From contig JAFLCG010000019.1 of NCBI GenBank assembly GCA_017303635.1, forward strand, positions 29,941-93,940: 64,000 nucleotides of DNA, written 5' to 3'. Every line of letters starts with the position of its first letter. Position 1 is the first letter of the stretch. Below the pieces are notes generated by a model, which ran no database searches, was not told the origin of the DNA, and saw nothing but the letters and a program-made list of their open reading frames with translations. Below are positions 18,189 through 27,711 of the stretch, piece after piece. A program made the position numbers and the translations under genes. This DNA is from Anaerolineae bacterium (GTDB taxonomy: Bacteria; Chloroflexota; Anaerolineae; Aggregatilineales; Phototrophicaceae).

Positions 18189-20903
18189 TTAGTGCTTCAG
18201 GAAGTTCCGCAATACCGTGTGCAGAATACCACCGTTACGGTAATACTCCAGCTCGACCGGAGTATTGATCCGTGCTTCAACAGTGAAGGTCTTCACGCTT
18301 CCATCGGCCGCGGTCGCTTTGACCGTCAACTCCTGCATTGGCTGGAGGTTTTCATCCAGGCCAACAATCTCGATAGCTTCCCGTCCCGTCAGGCCGAGGG
18401 TGTCCCAACCTTCACCAGCCTTGAATTGGAGCGGCAGGACGCCCATCATCACCAAATTGCTGCGGTGGATACGCTCAAAGCTCTTGGCAATCACAGCCTT
18501 GACGCCCAGCAGATAGGTGCCTTTGGCAGCCCAGTCCCGGCTGGAACCCATACCGTAGTCCGCACCGGCAAAGATAACCAGCGGGGTGCCGTCAGCAATG
18601 TACTTGACTGAGGCATCATAGATGCTCATCTGCTCGCCTGTCGGTAGATATTCGGTTACCCCGCCTTCACTGCCGGGGATAATCTGGTTACGCAGTCGGA
18701 TATTGGCGAAGGTTCCGCGCGTCATGATACGATCATTACCGCGCCGGGTGCCATACGTATTGAAGTCCGCCCGTTCCACACCCTTGTTGATGAGGAACTG
18801 ACCCGCCGGACTCTTGACGGCGATATCGCCTGCCGGGGAGATGTGATCGGTGGTGATCGAATCCCCGAACAGGCCGAGGACACGAGCGCCTTTCACGGGT
18901 TGGATTTGCGGAGTCTCCAGCGGCATATCAATGAAGAATGGTGGTTCCTGAATGTAGGTACTGGCATCATTCCACAGGTAAACAGGCTCATCTGTACTGG
19001 GAATAGCATTCCACATTTCGTTGCCCGTATACACATTGCCATACTGCTGCTTGAACAAATCGGCTGAAAGGCTGGTTTGAACGGTATCAACGATTTCCTG
19101 CTGGCTCGGCCAGATTTCCTTGAGCATGACCGGTTGACCCTGCTTGTCATAGCCAATCGGTTCAGTATGCAGGTCAATATCGACTGTACCAGCCAGGGCA
19201 TATGCCACTACCAGCGGCGGTGAGGCCAGATAATTAGCCTTCACAAACGGATTGATACGCCCTTCAAAGTTACGGTTGCCACTCAGAACGGCTGCCGCTA
19301 CCAGATCGCCTTCCTGCACGGCGTTGGAAACTTGTTCCGGCAACGGACCGCTGTTGCCAATGCAGGTGGTGCAACCATAACCGACAGTGTGAAAACCCAA
19401 TTCTTCCAGATAAGGAGTCAAGCCAGCGTTGTTCAGGTACTCGGTAACGACGCGAGAACCCGGTGCCAGACTCGTCTTCACATAGGGTTTGCGGGTCAGA
19501 CCTCGTTCAACCGCTTTCTTTGCCAGCAGACCTGCGCCAATCATGACAGAAGGGTTACTGGTATTCGTGCAGCTGGTGATCGCCGCAATCACTACGGCAC
19601 CGTGACCGATCTCAGCGCTATGACCGTTATCCCGCACTGTGGCCGTATTGCCGACTTTCTCCTCAGCCAGTTCAAAACCACGTTCTTTGATTGGAGTACG
19701 CAGCGCCTTCTCAAAGCTGGTTTTCATCTCACGCAGCAAGACACGATCTTGCGGACGCTTCGGCCCAGCCATACTGGGTTCAACCGTGCTCAGGTCGAGT
19801 TCCAACATATCGGTGAAGATCGGGTCAGGGGTGCTATCGGTGCGGAACAGCCCCTGCTCCTTACAGTAGCGTTCGACCATCGAAGCCAATGCAGCATCGC
19901 GCCCGGTACGAAGTAAGAATTGAATGGCTTCATCATCAACCGGGAAGAAGCCCATCGTCGCACCATATTCTGGTGCCATATTGGCAATCGTAGCTCGGTC
20001 CGGCAAGGTTAACTTGCTCAGGCCGCTCCCATAGAATTCGACAAACTTGTCAACCACGCCCTTCTTGCGGAGCATCTGAGTGACAACCAGCACGAGGTCA
20101 GTAGCAGTTGCCCCTTCACGCAGTTGACCAGTCAGCTTAAACCCAATCACTTCTGGCATAAGCATATAGACTGGCTGTCCCAACATGGCGGCCTCAGCCT
20201 CAATACCACCGACACCCCAACCCAGTACACCGATACCGTTAATCATCGTAGTATGGCTGTCTGTACCAACCAATGTATCCGGGTATAACACCGTGCGCCC
20301 CTCATCGTCAGGCAGCAGTTGAACCACCTTTGCCAGATATTCGAGGTTCACCTGATGGACGATACCAGTAGCCGGAGGAACGACTTTAAAGTTGTTAAAG
20401 GCTTTCTGTCCCCAGTGCAGGAATTCGTAGCGTTCCTGGTTCCGTTTGAACTCAAATTCGGCGTTAACGCGGAGGGAATCCCGCAGTGCAAAGCTGTCCA
20501 CCTGTACCGAGTGGTCGATCACCAAGTCAACCGGAACAATCGGATTAATCTTGCGGGCGTCCCCACCCATCCGCACCATCGCGCTGCGGAGAGCCGCCAA
20601 GTCGACTACACAAGCTACCCCTGTAAAGTCCTGCAAGATGACACGGGCCGGCTTAAATGGAACTTCAACCTGCTGGGGCGCTTTCGCGTTCCAGCTTGCC
20701 AGATTGCGAACCGCTTCTTCATTGACCTGAAAGTTATCCAAATTGCGGAGCGCGTTTTCCAGCAATATCTTGATGCTAAACGGCAACTGAGCAATATGCC
20801 CGATGCCTTGCTTTTCCAGCGCACTCAAGCGATAAATCGTTGCTGGCCCTTGACCAGTCTCAAATGTACCTCGTGCCTTGAACGAATCGAGTATCTTGCC
20901 CAT
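18189..20903 (-). CDS. acnA: Aconitate hydratase A
   Basis: This 904-residue citric-acid-cycle enzyme interconverts citrate and isocitrate using a [4Fe-4S] cluster. Two cluster cysteines are in GCTTCIGNSGP and the third in AITSCTNTSNPSVM. The swivelling C-terminal domain is present (DSITTDHISPAG, GADYGMGSSRDWAAKG). Full-length AcnA/IRP-type architecture and MGKILDSFKARG at the N-terminus agree with AcnA. The ATG at 20903 has AAGGA seven bases upstream. It is divergent from a LysR-type gene that may control it, and it has its own terminator. Confidence 0.95.
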   Translation of the reverse strand: MGKILDSFKARGTFETGQGPATIYRLSALEKQGIGHIAQLPFSIKILLENALRNLDNFQVNEEAVRNLASWNAKAPQQVEVPFKPARVILQDFTGVACVVDLAALRSAMVRMGGDARKINPIVPVDLVIDHSVQVDSFALRDSLRVNAEFEFKRNQERYEFLHWGQKAFNNFKVVPPATGIVHQVNLEYLAKVVQLLPDDEGRTVLYPDTLVGTDSHTTMINGIGVLGWGVGGIEAEAAMLGQPVYMLMPEVIGFKLTGQLREGATATDLVLVVTQMLRKKGVVDKFVEFYGSGLSKLTLPDRATIANMAPEYGATMGFFPVDDEAIQFLLRTGRDAALASMVERYCKEQGLFRTDSTPDPIFTDMLELDLSTVEPSMAGPKRPQDRVLLREMKTSFEKALRTPIKERGFELAEEKVGNTATVRDNGHSAEIGHGAVVIAAITSCTNTSNPSVMIGAGLLAKKAVERGLTRKPYVKTSLAPGSRVVTEYLNNAGLTPYLEELGFHTVGYGCTTCIGNSGPLPEQVSNAVQEGDLVAAAVLSGNRNFEGRINPFVKANYLASPPLVVAYALAGTVDIDLHTEPIGYDKQGQPVMLKEIWPSQQEIVDTVQTSLSADLFKQQYGNVYTGNEMWNAIPSTDEPVYLWNDASTYIQEPPFFIDMPLETPQIQPVKGARVLGLFGDSITTDHISPAGDIAVKSPAGQFLINKGVERADFNTYGTRRGNDRIMTRGTFANIRLRNQIIPGSEGGVTEYLPTGEQMSIYDASVKYIADGTPLVIFAGADYGMGSSRDWAAKGTYLLGVKAVIAKSFERIHRSNLVMMGVLPLQFKAGEGWDTLGLTGREAIEIVGLDENLQPMQELTVKATAADGSVKTFTVEARINTPVELEYYRNGGILHTVLRNFLKH

Positions 20904-21013
20904 CACATTTTCCTTCGTTGAAAGTTGGCTCTCCCGGCGGTTATTGTGGCGGCATTGTACTTGAAAAGCACATTCACCGTCAGCCTGTATGCTGCATAAT
21001 AACGGCTTTCAAT

Positions 21014-21063
21014 CTATCATTCAAACAGATCATAACTATCCGGTTGATAGAAAGTATCTATCA
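21014..21063. promoter_or_regulatory. LysR-type binding motifs between acnA and the regulator
   Basis: CTATCA/TGATAG half-sites occur at 21014-21019, 21045-21050 and 21058-21063, with a CTATC at 21036-21040. The last pair, TGATAG and CTATCA spaced by 7 bases, covers the LysR start codon. This fits autoregulation and possibly control of acnA. Confidence 0.5.
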
Positions 21064-21971
21064 TGATCCTTGACCTGCATAAGCTGCACATCTTCAAGGT
21101 TGTAGCCGAACAAAAACACTTTACTCGAGCAGCTGATCTCTTGCATATGGCGCAACCCAGCGTTAGTCAGCAGATCAGCGTACTGGAAACTGCATTAGGC
21201 ATTCAACTAATCGACCGTAGCACACGGCAATTTCGGCTGACTGAAGCCGGGCAAATCCTATTCCATTATGCCGAGCGACTCACGCTCCTTGCATCCGAAG
21301 CACAGACCGCCGTCCAAGTGCAGGCCGGTACCATGCGGGAAACGCTCAAGCTGGGTGTAGGTCATACCCTGGCGACCTATCTATTGCCTGCCGTCCTGAG
21401 CGCCTACCGTGAACAACATCCACACCATAAAGTCCGGTTGACCGTGGGAAATACCACTACCCTACTCGACCGACTAGCCAACGGTGAGATTGACTTGGCC
21501 CTAGTCGGTTCACCCGCTGAACATCCTGATTTGATGTCAGAATCCTTCATGCATGATCGGCTGGTGGTCATCGTCAGTATGAAGGATCCATGGGTCAGTC
21601 GCACGAGCGTATCAGTTACTGATTTGCGGGAACGTGTATTCCTCACGCGAGAACCTGGCTCGGCATTATATGCTACTGTTGCTCAGATCGTCGGTGCAGA
21701 GATGCTCAATCGAGATGACACCATTCAACTGGGCGAAACTGAAGCCATCAAACGCAGTGTGGAACGGGGTTTAGGTGTTGCCCTCATCCAACAGATCGCC
21801 ATTGCCAGGGAACAAGCACAACACACCCTTCATGCCATACACCTGAACGATGCTGACGACCGCCGCACCTATCTCATCGCCAGCCGCAAGCAGTATAAAC
21901 ATCTGCCTGCCACTGCTGATTTTATACAAGTACTTAACCGCCTGGTTCAAGCTGGAACATTGATAGAATAA
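21063..21971 (+). CDS. LysR-type transcriptional regulator
   Basis: This 302-residue protein has an N-terminal winged helix-turn-helix: LHIFKVVAEQKHFTRAADLL, then MAQPSVSQQISVLE. A linker helix and a periplasmic-binding-like effector domain (about 90-300) follow. The family binds palindromic boxes near its own promoter, and such motifs are seen here. It is divergent from acnA. CcpC, a LysR protein, controls aconitase in Bacillus, but whether this one is a functional counterpart is only an inference. ATG at 21063 lies inside the putative operator. The beta-propeller gene follows after 30 bases. Confidence 0.88.
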   Translation: MILDLHKLHIFKVVAEQKHFTRAADLLHMAQPSVSQQISVLETALGIQLIDRSTRQFRLTEAGQILFHYAERLTLLASEAQTAVQVQAGTMRETLKLGVGHTLATYLLPAVLSAYREQHPHHKVRLTVGNTTTLLDRLANGEIDLALVGSPAEHPDLMSESFMHDRLVVIVSMKDPWVSRTSVSVTDLRERVFLTREPGSALYATVAQIVGAEMLNRDDTIQLGETEAIKRSVERGLGVALIQQIAIAREQAQHTLHAIHLNDADDRRTYLIASRKQYKHLPATADFIQVLNRLVQAGTLIE

Positions 21972-22001
21972 AATCATCAGCGGTCACTGAGGAATCTGCC
22001 G

Positions 22002-23954
22002 ATGCTCTTGAACATCTTCTGGAAACCGATGCTGGGCTTGTTGCTGGGCAGTTTTGTGCTGGGGATGAGCAGCCTTGCCCTGGGGTATATCAGCCCGGAA
22101 ACGGTCTGCATCCACTACGAATCTGGTTATCAAATCACTGACCGTGAGCGCCTGATGGATTTGCGCTATGGTTTAGACGTTAGTGATCCTTACGCGGCCA
22201 ATGAACAACGTTCGACCTGGATGACGGATGACTACGAACTTATCACTCGTGCTCGGTCAGGCGACAACCGTACTCTGGATGTCTACCTGCGCCGTCTGAA
22301 TGACCCGACCGATAGCGGTCAATTAGTCCAACCGGGCATTGATAGCACCTGGGCAGTACAAGCCCGCTGGTCGCGGGATGAACAGGAAATCGCCTTTATC
22401 TGGCGCGACGCCGAAGGTAATTCATGGCTAAATCATGCCCGCCCCGCTAGGCTTCTTAATCAATCCGTTAGCCTGAACTCAGCCGAAACCCAACCCTCCC
22501 CAAATCTCTACGGAGGCTGGTATGTCCATGGTTGGTCAGGAAACAACCAGTGGATAAGCCTCGCCCGCCAGACCAATATCAGTTTCCAATACAGCTTATG
22601 GTCCGCTGAAAATCTGACACCAAACTCTATTCAGTTACCCAATGCACTCTATGATGCCGAATGGTCACCGAACGGGGCTATTCTGGCAGCCATTGGTGCT
22701 GGAGATACAAGTTATGCCCTTTGGATCATCCGTCCAGAGAACCAGCCTGTGGTGGTTCAGCCTCCTGAGGGTGGATTGTTCAGTGGTTCGCATCGCGTTG
22801 CATGGTCACCTGACGGACGGTTTGTGACAGTCTCTACAATCGTCGCAAGTTTAGACAGTGGTCAGCGCCAGAATCGCTGGCAACATGACATCTATAGTGC
22901 CGATGGCACCCCTTTACAAATGGATATTCCAAGCTACATGGTACGGGTGCCAGTGGAACTGGACTCCTATAGTCAGACCGTCAGTACCCAAGAAGTTGTC
23001 CCAGCCCTATGGTCAAGCGATGGTCGCTGGATCACTCTCCAGAATGCTACGGCAGCCCTGGGTGGCGTTAATCTGGAACTCGTGGCGACCGACCCACTGA
23101 CAGGTCAAGACGAAGTCATCACACGGGGGATTCTGCCCGAATACGCCGGTGCCATGTTTGCCATCCGCCTTAACCCGCCCTCACTGGTGCGAAGTGATCC
23201 ATTCCGTGGTCCGTTTGAGCCTCAGGGGAATTATCTGGTAAGCCCAATCCGAAGCGCCAATGGAGTATCCGTGAATCTGCTTGATCTACGCGATCTGAGC
23301 ACGGAAGTTCTGGTAGACGATGCTGATGAAATTGTTAACCAAGTCTTGCACTTCGGTGTGGAACAACCCTTCTGGTCGTGGGGTGGAGAACGGGTTGCAA
23401 TCGTCTGGATGAAAGATGGTGCCGCCCATTTGAGCCTGGCCCAAGTAGAAACAGGTGAGCGCCATCAGATCAACACTGGTGCGACCGGCATCACCTATCA
23501 TGACTGGCCGCAACCGGACTGGCTGACCTATGTCACCCATCATGATGAGGGACAACGCCTCCACTTGCTCAATGCGCGAACCGGTGAGGACTGGATGCTG
23601 GTTGAAAGTAGTCTACCCATTGATAACTGGGGTGTGACGATTGCCCCCAGCGGGACCAGCGCTGCTGCCATGATTTCCCCGATGACACCGGGTTACGGTG
23701 CAGGGGACTTATATGTGGCCTCGGCACCGGGAGAGCAAGCCCGCCCGGTCGAACGCGGCCTGACCTCGTGGATCTCATTCTCCGATGATGGCGAACGGAT
23801 GGCCTTTTTCGAGACGGGAACCTGGCCCTTCCGCCGTACCGTACTGCAAGTCATGAACCCGGACGGCTCCGGTCAGCAGCGATTCCTGATGAACCAGAAC
23901 ATCAGCGGACGGGGAGGAATCGACGGCTGGTCAGATTGTGTGGCGACTTCATGA
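22002..23954 (+). CDS. Secreted or membrane-anchored beta-propeller protein (TolB/PD40-like)
   Basis: This protein of 650 residues has an N-terminal hydrophobic segment (about residues 8-30) as a signal or anchor. The remainder is predicted outside the cell. Repeated blade motifs WSPNG, WSPDG, WSSDG, WSWGG and FSDDG recur through the sequence at roughly 60-130 residue steps, as in PD40/TolB-type propellers. No catalytic motif is recognised. The last codons, including the stop, lie in an 18-bp palindrome that belongs to the REP-like family, so the C-terminus may have been reshaped by that insertion. It is probably co-transcribed with the LysR gene. Confidence 0.65.
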   Translation: MLLNIFWKPMLGLLLGSFVLGMSSLALGYISPETVCIHYESGYQITDRERLMDLRYGLDVSDPYAANEQRSTWMTDDYELITRARSGDNRTLDVYLRRLNDPTDSGQLVQPGIDSTWAVQARWSRDEQEIAFIWRDAEGNSWLNHARPARLLNQSVSLNSAETQPSPNLYGGWYVHGWSGNNQWISLARQTNISFQYSLWSAENLTPNSIQLPNALYDAEWSPNGAILAAIGAGDTSYALWIIRPENQPVVVQPPEGGLFSGSHRVAWSPDGRFVTVSTIVASLDSGQRQNRWQHDIYSADGTPLQMDIPSYMVRVPVELDSYSQTVSTQEVVPALWSSDGRWITLQNATAALGGVNLELVATDPLTGQDEVITRGILPEYAGAMFAIRLNPPSLVRSDPFRGPFEPQGNYLVSPIRSANGVSVNLLDLRDLSTEVLVDDADEIVNQVLHFGVEQPFWSWGGERVAIVWMKDGAAHLSLAQVETGERHQINTGATGITYHDWPQPDWLTYVTHHDEGQRLHLLNARTGEDWMLVESSLPIDNWGVTIAPSGTSAAAMISPMTPGYGAGDLYVASAPGEQARPVERGLTSWISFSDDGERMAFFETGTWPFRRTVLQVMNPDGSGQQRFLMNQNISGRGGIDGWSDCVATS

Positions 23955-23960
23955 AGTCGC
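23943..23960. repeat. REP-like perfect palindrome at the gene end
   Basis: GCGACTTCATGAAGTCGC is a perfect 18-bp palindrome covering the stop of the propeller gene. It is similar in form to the other TGTAGGG-associated palindromes of the window. Confidence 0.5.
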
Positions 23961-24350
23961 ACCTATTGTCCACCGAAATAGCAGATTGACCCTGGAAGAC
24001 CCGCACTCCCAAACAGCAGTTATTGCGATTGCGGCGGCGGCGGCGGTCACGACGGGCTGGCTCCACCGCCGCAAACTTGTGAGCGTATCGCCGTCGGTGT
24101 TGGGGGTGGCAAGCCAATTTCTGGCGACTGCTACCGTGATTACCATCTATTATTCAGATGGTTCCCAGATTCAGGGTCACAACAGCTTCAGTATAGGATT
24201 GAATAGAAGGCAAACCGGAACATATGTTCCGGTTTTGTATCGATTTTTGGACGTATACACAGGGGAAGAAATCTAGCAGGCGCACGCTGATCACCGGGAA
24301 GCTTCGCTCTGCGGCCTACATAACGGCATCTTTGCGTAAGTCCTGATGTC
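23955..24350. other. Intergenic region, no confident gene
   Basis: This stretch of 396 bases separates the convergent propeller and fusion genes. It contains a GCG-rich tract, short frames without family resemblance, a 24-bp perfect palindrome at 24212-24235 and the palindrome at 23943. I see no gene I can support; it may be decayed sequence. Confidence 0.6.
24212..24235. terminator. 24-bp perfect palindrome, possible bidirectional terminator
   Basis: Arms AAACCGGAACAT and ATGTTCCGGTTT join without spacer. The plus strand runs on into TTGTAT. It lies between two convergent genes. Confidence 0.5.
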
Positions 24351-26834
24351 CTAATCCTTCGGCTCGTCTTCCTCGACCAGCAAGCGGCGCAACACCTTAC
24401 CGACAAAGCTGCGGGGTAGTTCGGCGCGGAACTCGACCTCAGCAGGGACAGCGTATTCCTTGAGGCGGCGCTTGCACAAGGTAATCAATTCTTCGGCAGT
24501 CAGGGTTGTACCAGGCCGCGGCACCACATAGGCTTTGACCTTCTGCTGGTCATCCAGACCGGCGACATGCAGCCCAACCACAGCTACTTCCTTGACACCA
24601 GGATGCTCATACAACACTTCCTCCACATCCCGAGGATAGACATTGTATTTGCCCGCCAGAATCATTTCCTTCTTACGGCTGATGATCTGGAAGTAGCCAT
24701 CTTCATCCATCCGGGCAATGTCCCCAGTCAGTAACCAACCATCCGCAGTTAACGATCGCTCGCTCTCGTCCTCGCGTCCCCAATAACCATTCATAACCTG
24801 CGGGCCATGTACCGCGAGTTCTCCAATCTGCCCGACTGGTAAAGGCTGCCCATTCACCAGATCGACAATGCGAGCATCTGTCCCCGGTATGGGAATGCCG
24901 ATGCTGCCGACTTTCCGGAGGCCGCGCAGTGGATTTGAGTGCGTGACCGGGGACGCTTCCGAGAGGCCATAGCCCTCCACCAATCGCCCACGTGTGAGCT
25001 TCTCAAAAGCTTCCTGTACCTCAATCGGGAGGGGTGCCGCGCCAGAAATACAGGCTTTGATACTGCTGATGCCGTACTTCCGCACGCCCTTAAACTGGTT
25101 GATCGCCATATACATGGTGGGCACACCGGGTAACAGGGTCGGCTTATGCCGCTTGATGTGTTGTAATACTTCCAGGGTCTGGAAGCTGGGCAGAATGACG
25201 ATGCGCGCACCCAATGCAATCGCCACATTCATGGCTGCAGTCATGCCGTAGGAATGGGAAAATGGCAGTACTGCCAGTACTGTCTCCCGGCCTTCTTTTA
25301 GATCGGTGATCCAATGCCGGGTTTGAAGCGCATTCGCCAATACCGCCCGGTGCGATAGCATCACACCCTTGGGCTTATCCGTAGTACCACCCGTATACTT
25401 GATGACTGCCACATTGTCCGGGCTGACTTCTACCTGTGGGCGGCTGGCGGGATGGGTTCTGAGAAGCTGACTCCACAGATATTCACCCTTCTCCAAATCA
25501 GAATCGATACGATGCCCCTCTTTGGTTTCGCGGCTCCATTGAAAGCCAATCCGGGTTACTACACCCATATAGTCCTTGATATTGGCATAGATGACGCCCC
25601 GAAGCTGGGTTGCTGCCAGAATATCCTTTGCGGTTGGGCGATAAAGCGTAAGCGTTAACAGCCAGTCAACTTGTGAATCGACGACCTGCCGCTGGAGTTC
25701 ATCACGATCATTCACCGGGCTGGTCGAAACCACCACACCGCCGGCCTTGAGAATAGCGTAATAGGCGATAACGTATTGCGGGGAATTCGGCATCACCAAC
25801 ATGACCCGAGTCCCCTTCTCTACCCCCAATGAGCGCAAGGCATTTGCCAGCCGATTGCATTCATTGTCCAGTTGGCGATAAGTGAGGGTTCGTCCGTAAA
25901 ACACCAGTGCAGGGCGATTACCATAACGCCGAACCGTCGAATGCAGCAAGCGGAACAACGGTCGCCGAGGAAGTCCCAATACGGCGGGAACACCCTGTTC
26001 ATAATGTTTAATCCACGGGCGATCCTTGATCAGGCTTGAGCCACCGTTACTCCCCCACCAACTCGGTTCATCTGGCTGACCGCCAATAAAGCGACCTATC
26101 GCCCGGTTAACCGCATCTGCACGTTCCAATGGCACCAGATGGCTGGACACACCAATATTGACATCTTCAGCCTCTGGAATAGTCCGAGCAACTTCCTCAA
26201 AGACTGCCGTGGGATAGACCTGATCGCGTTCCCCCCGGATGACCAGTACGGGCATTCGCAGGTCACGAAACATACTCCAGCCGTTCCACTGGCTCATATT
26301 GTTCAAATACAACCGCTTGAGGACGTGTGCCTGGGCCATCAACTGCCGCCGAACGAAACGCTGCAAAGGACGGAGGATCGTGAGCGGCAACCGCAGGGCT
26401 GAGACCGCTACCGGATGCAGGGGATACTCCCCTGTTGTGGCAATCAGCACCAGATGGGAAAGCGAATCCGGGCGGCGGTGGGCAAACTCGGTCACAATCG
26501 CGCCACCAAAAGAGTGCCCGACCAGAATGAACGGCGTCTGCACTTCCAGGTATTGCAACAAAGCGTCCAGATCCGTCTGAAATTCCGCCATCGAATAGCT
26601 GCTGTACGGTGCATCCGAACGTCCATGTCCGCGCACGTCATAAGCGATCACGCGGTATTGATCGGAGAAGGCTTTGAGTTGGTTTTGCCACTGCATGGCA
26701 TAGCCACCATAGCCATGGACAAACACAATCGTCCCAGCAGGCTGTTCTGGTGTAACTTCGATATAACTTAAGCGTACTGGAGGATCATCTGATACCAGGG
26801 CTTCTTCGCGGTAGAGTTCGAGATCAACTTCCAT
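24351..26834 (-). CDS. Alpha/beta-hydrolase fused to acyl-CoA synthetase
   Basis: This 827-residue protein joins two complete enzymes. Residues 1-275 are an alpha/beta-hydrolase with HGYGG (oxyanion region), nucleophile GHSFGG, an acid in RGERDQVYP and a catalytic His in SSHLVPLERAD. Residues 300-827 are an ATP-dependent acyl-CoA ligase (ANL family) with YTGGTTDKPKG (P-loop), VEGYGLSEASP, GWLLTGDIA, the hinge in RKKEMILAGKYNVYP and the catalytic Lys in GKVLRR. All key residues are present in both halves. A plausible role is release of a fatty acid from an ester or thioester followed by CoA activation; this is inferred. ATG at 26834. It lies downstream of a hairpin that ends the next gene. Confidence 0.88.
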   Translation of the reverse strand: MEVDLELYREEALVSDDPPVRLSYIEVTPEQPAGTIVFVHGYGGYAMQWQNQLKAFSDQYRVIAYDVRGHGRSDAPYSSYSMAEFQTDLDALLQYLEVQTPFILVGHSFGGAIVTEFAHRRPDSLSHLVLIATTGEYPLHPVAVSALRLPLTILRPLQRFVRRQLMAQAHVLKRLYLNNMSQWNGWSMFRDLRMPVLVIRGERDQVYPTAVFEEVARTIPEAEDVNIGVSSHLVPLERADAVNRAIGRFIGGQPDEPSWWGSNGGSSLIKDRPWIKHYEQGVPAVLGLPRRPLFRLLHSTVRRYGNRPALVFYGRTLTYRQLDNECNRLANALRSLGVEKGTRVMLVMPNSPQYVIAYYAILKAGGVVVSTSPVNDRDELQRQVVDSQVDWLLTLTLYRPTAKDILAATQLRGVIYANIKDYMGVVTRIGFQWSRETKEGHRIDSDLEKGEYLWSQLLRTHPASRPQVEVSPDNVAVIKYTGGTTDKPKGVMLSHRAVLANALQTRHWITDLKEGRETVLAVLPFSHSYGMTAAMNVAIALGARIVILPSFQTLEVLQHIKRHKPTLLPGVPTMYMAINQFKGVRKYGISSIKACISGAAPLPIEVQEAFEKLTRGRLVEGYGLSEASPVTHSNPLRGLRKVGSIGIPIPGTDARIVDLVNGQPLPVGQIGELAVHGPQVMNGYWGREDESERSLTADGWLLTGDIARMDEDGYFQIISRKKEMILAGKYNVYPRDVEEVLYEHPGVKEVAVVGLHVAGLDDQQKVKAYVVPRPGTTLTAEELITLCKRRLKEYAVPAEVEFRAELPRSFVGKVLRRLLVEEDEPKD

Positions 26835-26955
26835 CTAAAAGACTCCTATTTTCAAGAATACTTTGTCTCGGATTAAACACTGAAGCACGGCGGTTTCACA
26901 GAGAACTACAGAGTGTACCTACTATCGCGCCAATCATCATTATGGGGGTTCGAGC

Positions 26956-26991
26956 GGGAGGATATACGGGCGCAGACGCCCTAATCCTCCC
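26956..26991 (-). terminator. Hairpin after the membrane-protein gene
   Basis: Outer arms GGGAGGAT and ATCCTCCC with an inner GGGCG/CGCCC stem over CAGA form a two-part hairpin. It sits 32 bases past the stop of the minus-strand gene at 27023. Confidence 0.5.
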
Positions 26992-27022
26992 CTACTTTCA
27001 CACTTGGCAAGATACTACAGTC

Positions 27023-27631
27023 TCAGGGGGCGATTTCGCTACTACGCTGACGGGCCATCCGAAACCGGGTGTAAAGCTGGCTCAACCACAGCAGCAGATA
27101 ACCAAGCAAAATGTACTCGACAAACCGGACAACCATGGCACCCAAAAGAGGAACTTCGGCCTGCGCTTGCCCTTCCGCATCTATACAGGTGAAGTCCTGC
27201 GTGATAACGGTCGTCCCCGGTCGCGGATTCCGTATATCCGCACCCCGTTGCAATTGAGTCCCTGCCGGGCAAAACAACCACTGGATCGGCAGGTTGTAGA
27301 TGACATTGCCGGGTTGATCGAGGGCGAACCCGGTAAAAGCAAACGTCAAAATACCAAAGGCGATGACGATATTGGACGCCAGATCACCCTGACGTGAGGG
27401 TTTGGCAGTGGGAGCCACGCGGCTGATGATTTCTCTTTTTAGCGGTGTGCGCGGCTCGGCGAAAATACGAATGACCGCCCACGCAGCCATCAGCAGGACA
27501 ATCGAACCTAAGCCCTCGATCTGGGTGAAGCCATAAAAAGCACCCTGAATCAAAGCGATAAATACGATGAGAGCAACAATGGCAACAATGATCCAGACAA
27601 TCGAAGGAAGTGAACGAATCTTCAAACACAC
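27023..27631 (-). CDS. Hypothetical membrane protein
   Basis: This protein of about 202 residues has four hydrophobic segments: two near the N-terminus (11-30 and 42-57), one near 85-100 and one near 165-185. An extracytoplasmic loop of about 60 residues between the last two contains two Cys. No known family is recognised. The start is doubtful: a GTG at 27631 sits almost on the AGGTAGG motif, and a TTG two codons in (27625) has better spacing. It stands alone between yigZ and the fusion gene. Confidence 0.5.
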   Translation of the reverse strand: MCLKIRSLPSIVWIIVAIVALIVFIALIQGAFYGFTQIEGLGSIVLLMAAWAVIRIFAEPRTPLKREIISRVAPTAKPSRQGDLASNIVIAFGILTFAFTGFALDQPGNVIYNLPIQWLFCPAGTQLQRGADIRNPRPGTTVITQDFTCIDAEGQAQAEVPLLGAMVVRFVEYILLGYLLLWLSQLYTRFRMARQRSSEIAP

Positions 27632-27711
27632 CTACCTAATTAAAATCCTTTTGGATTACCTTTGATTTTTGACTGGGAACTTATCCGCTGATTATACGCG
27701 GAAATCGATTA

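Noticed and set aside
23938..24276. Plus-strand frame of 112 codons after the propeller gene
   Set aside because: It overlaps the gene end, contains an Ala run from a GCG repeat and the 24-bp palindrome, and has no ribosome-binding site.
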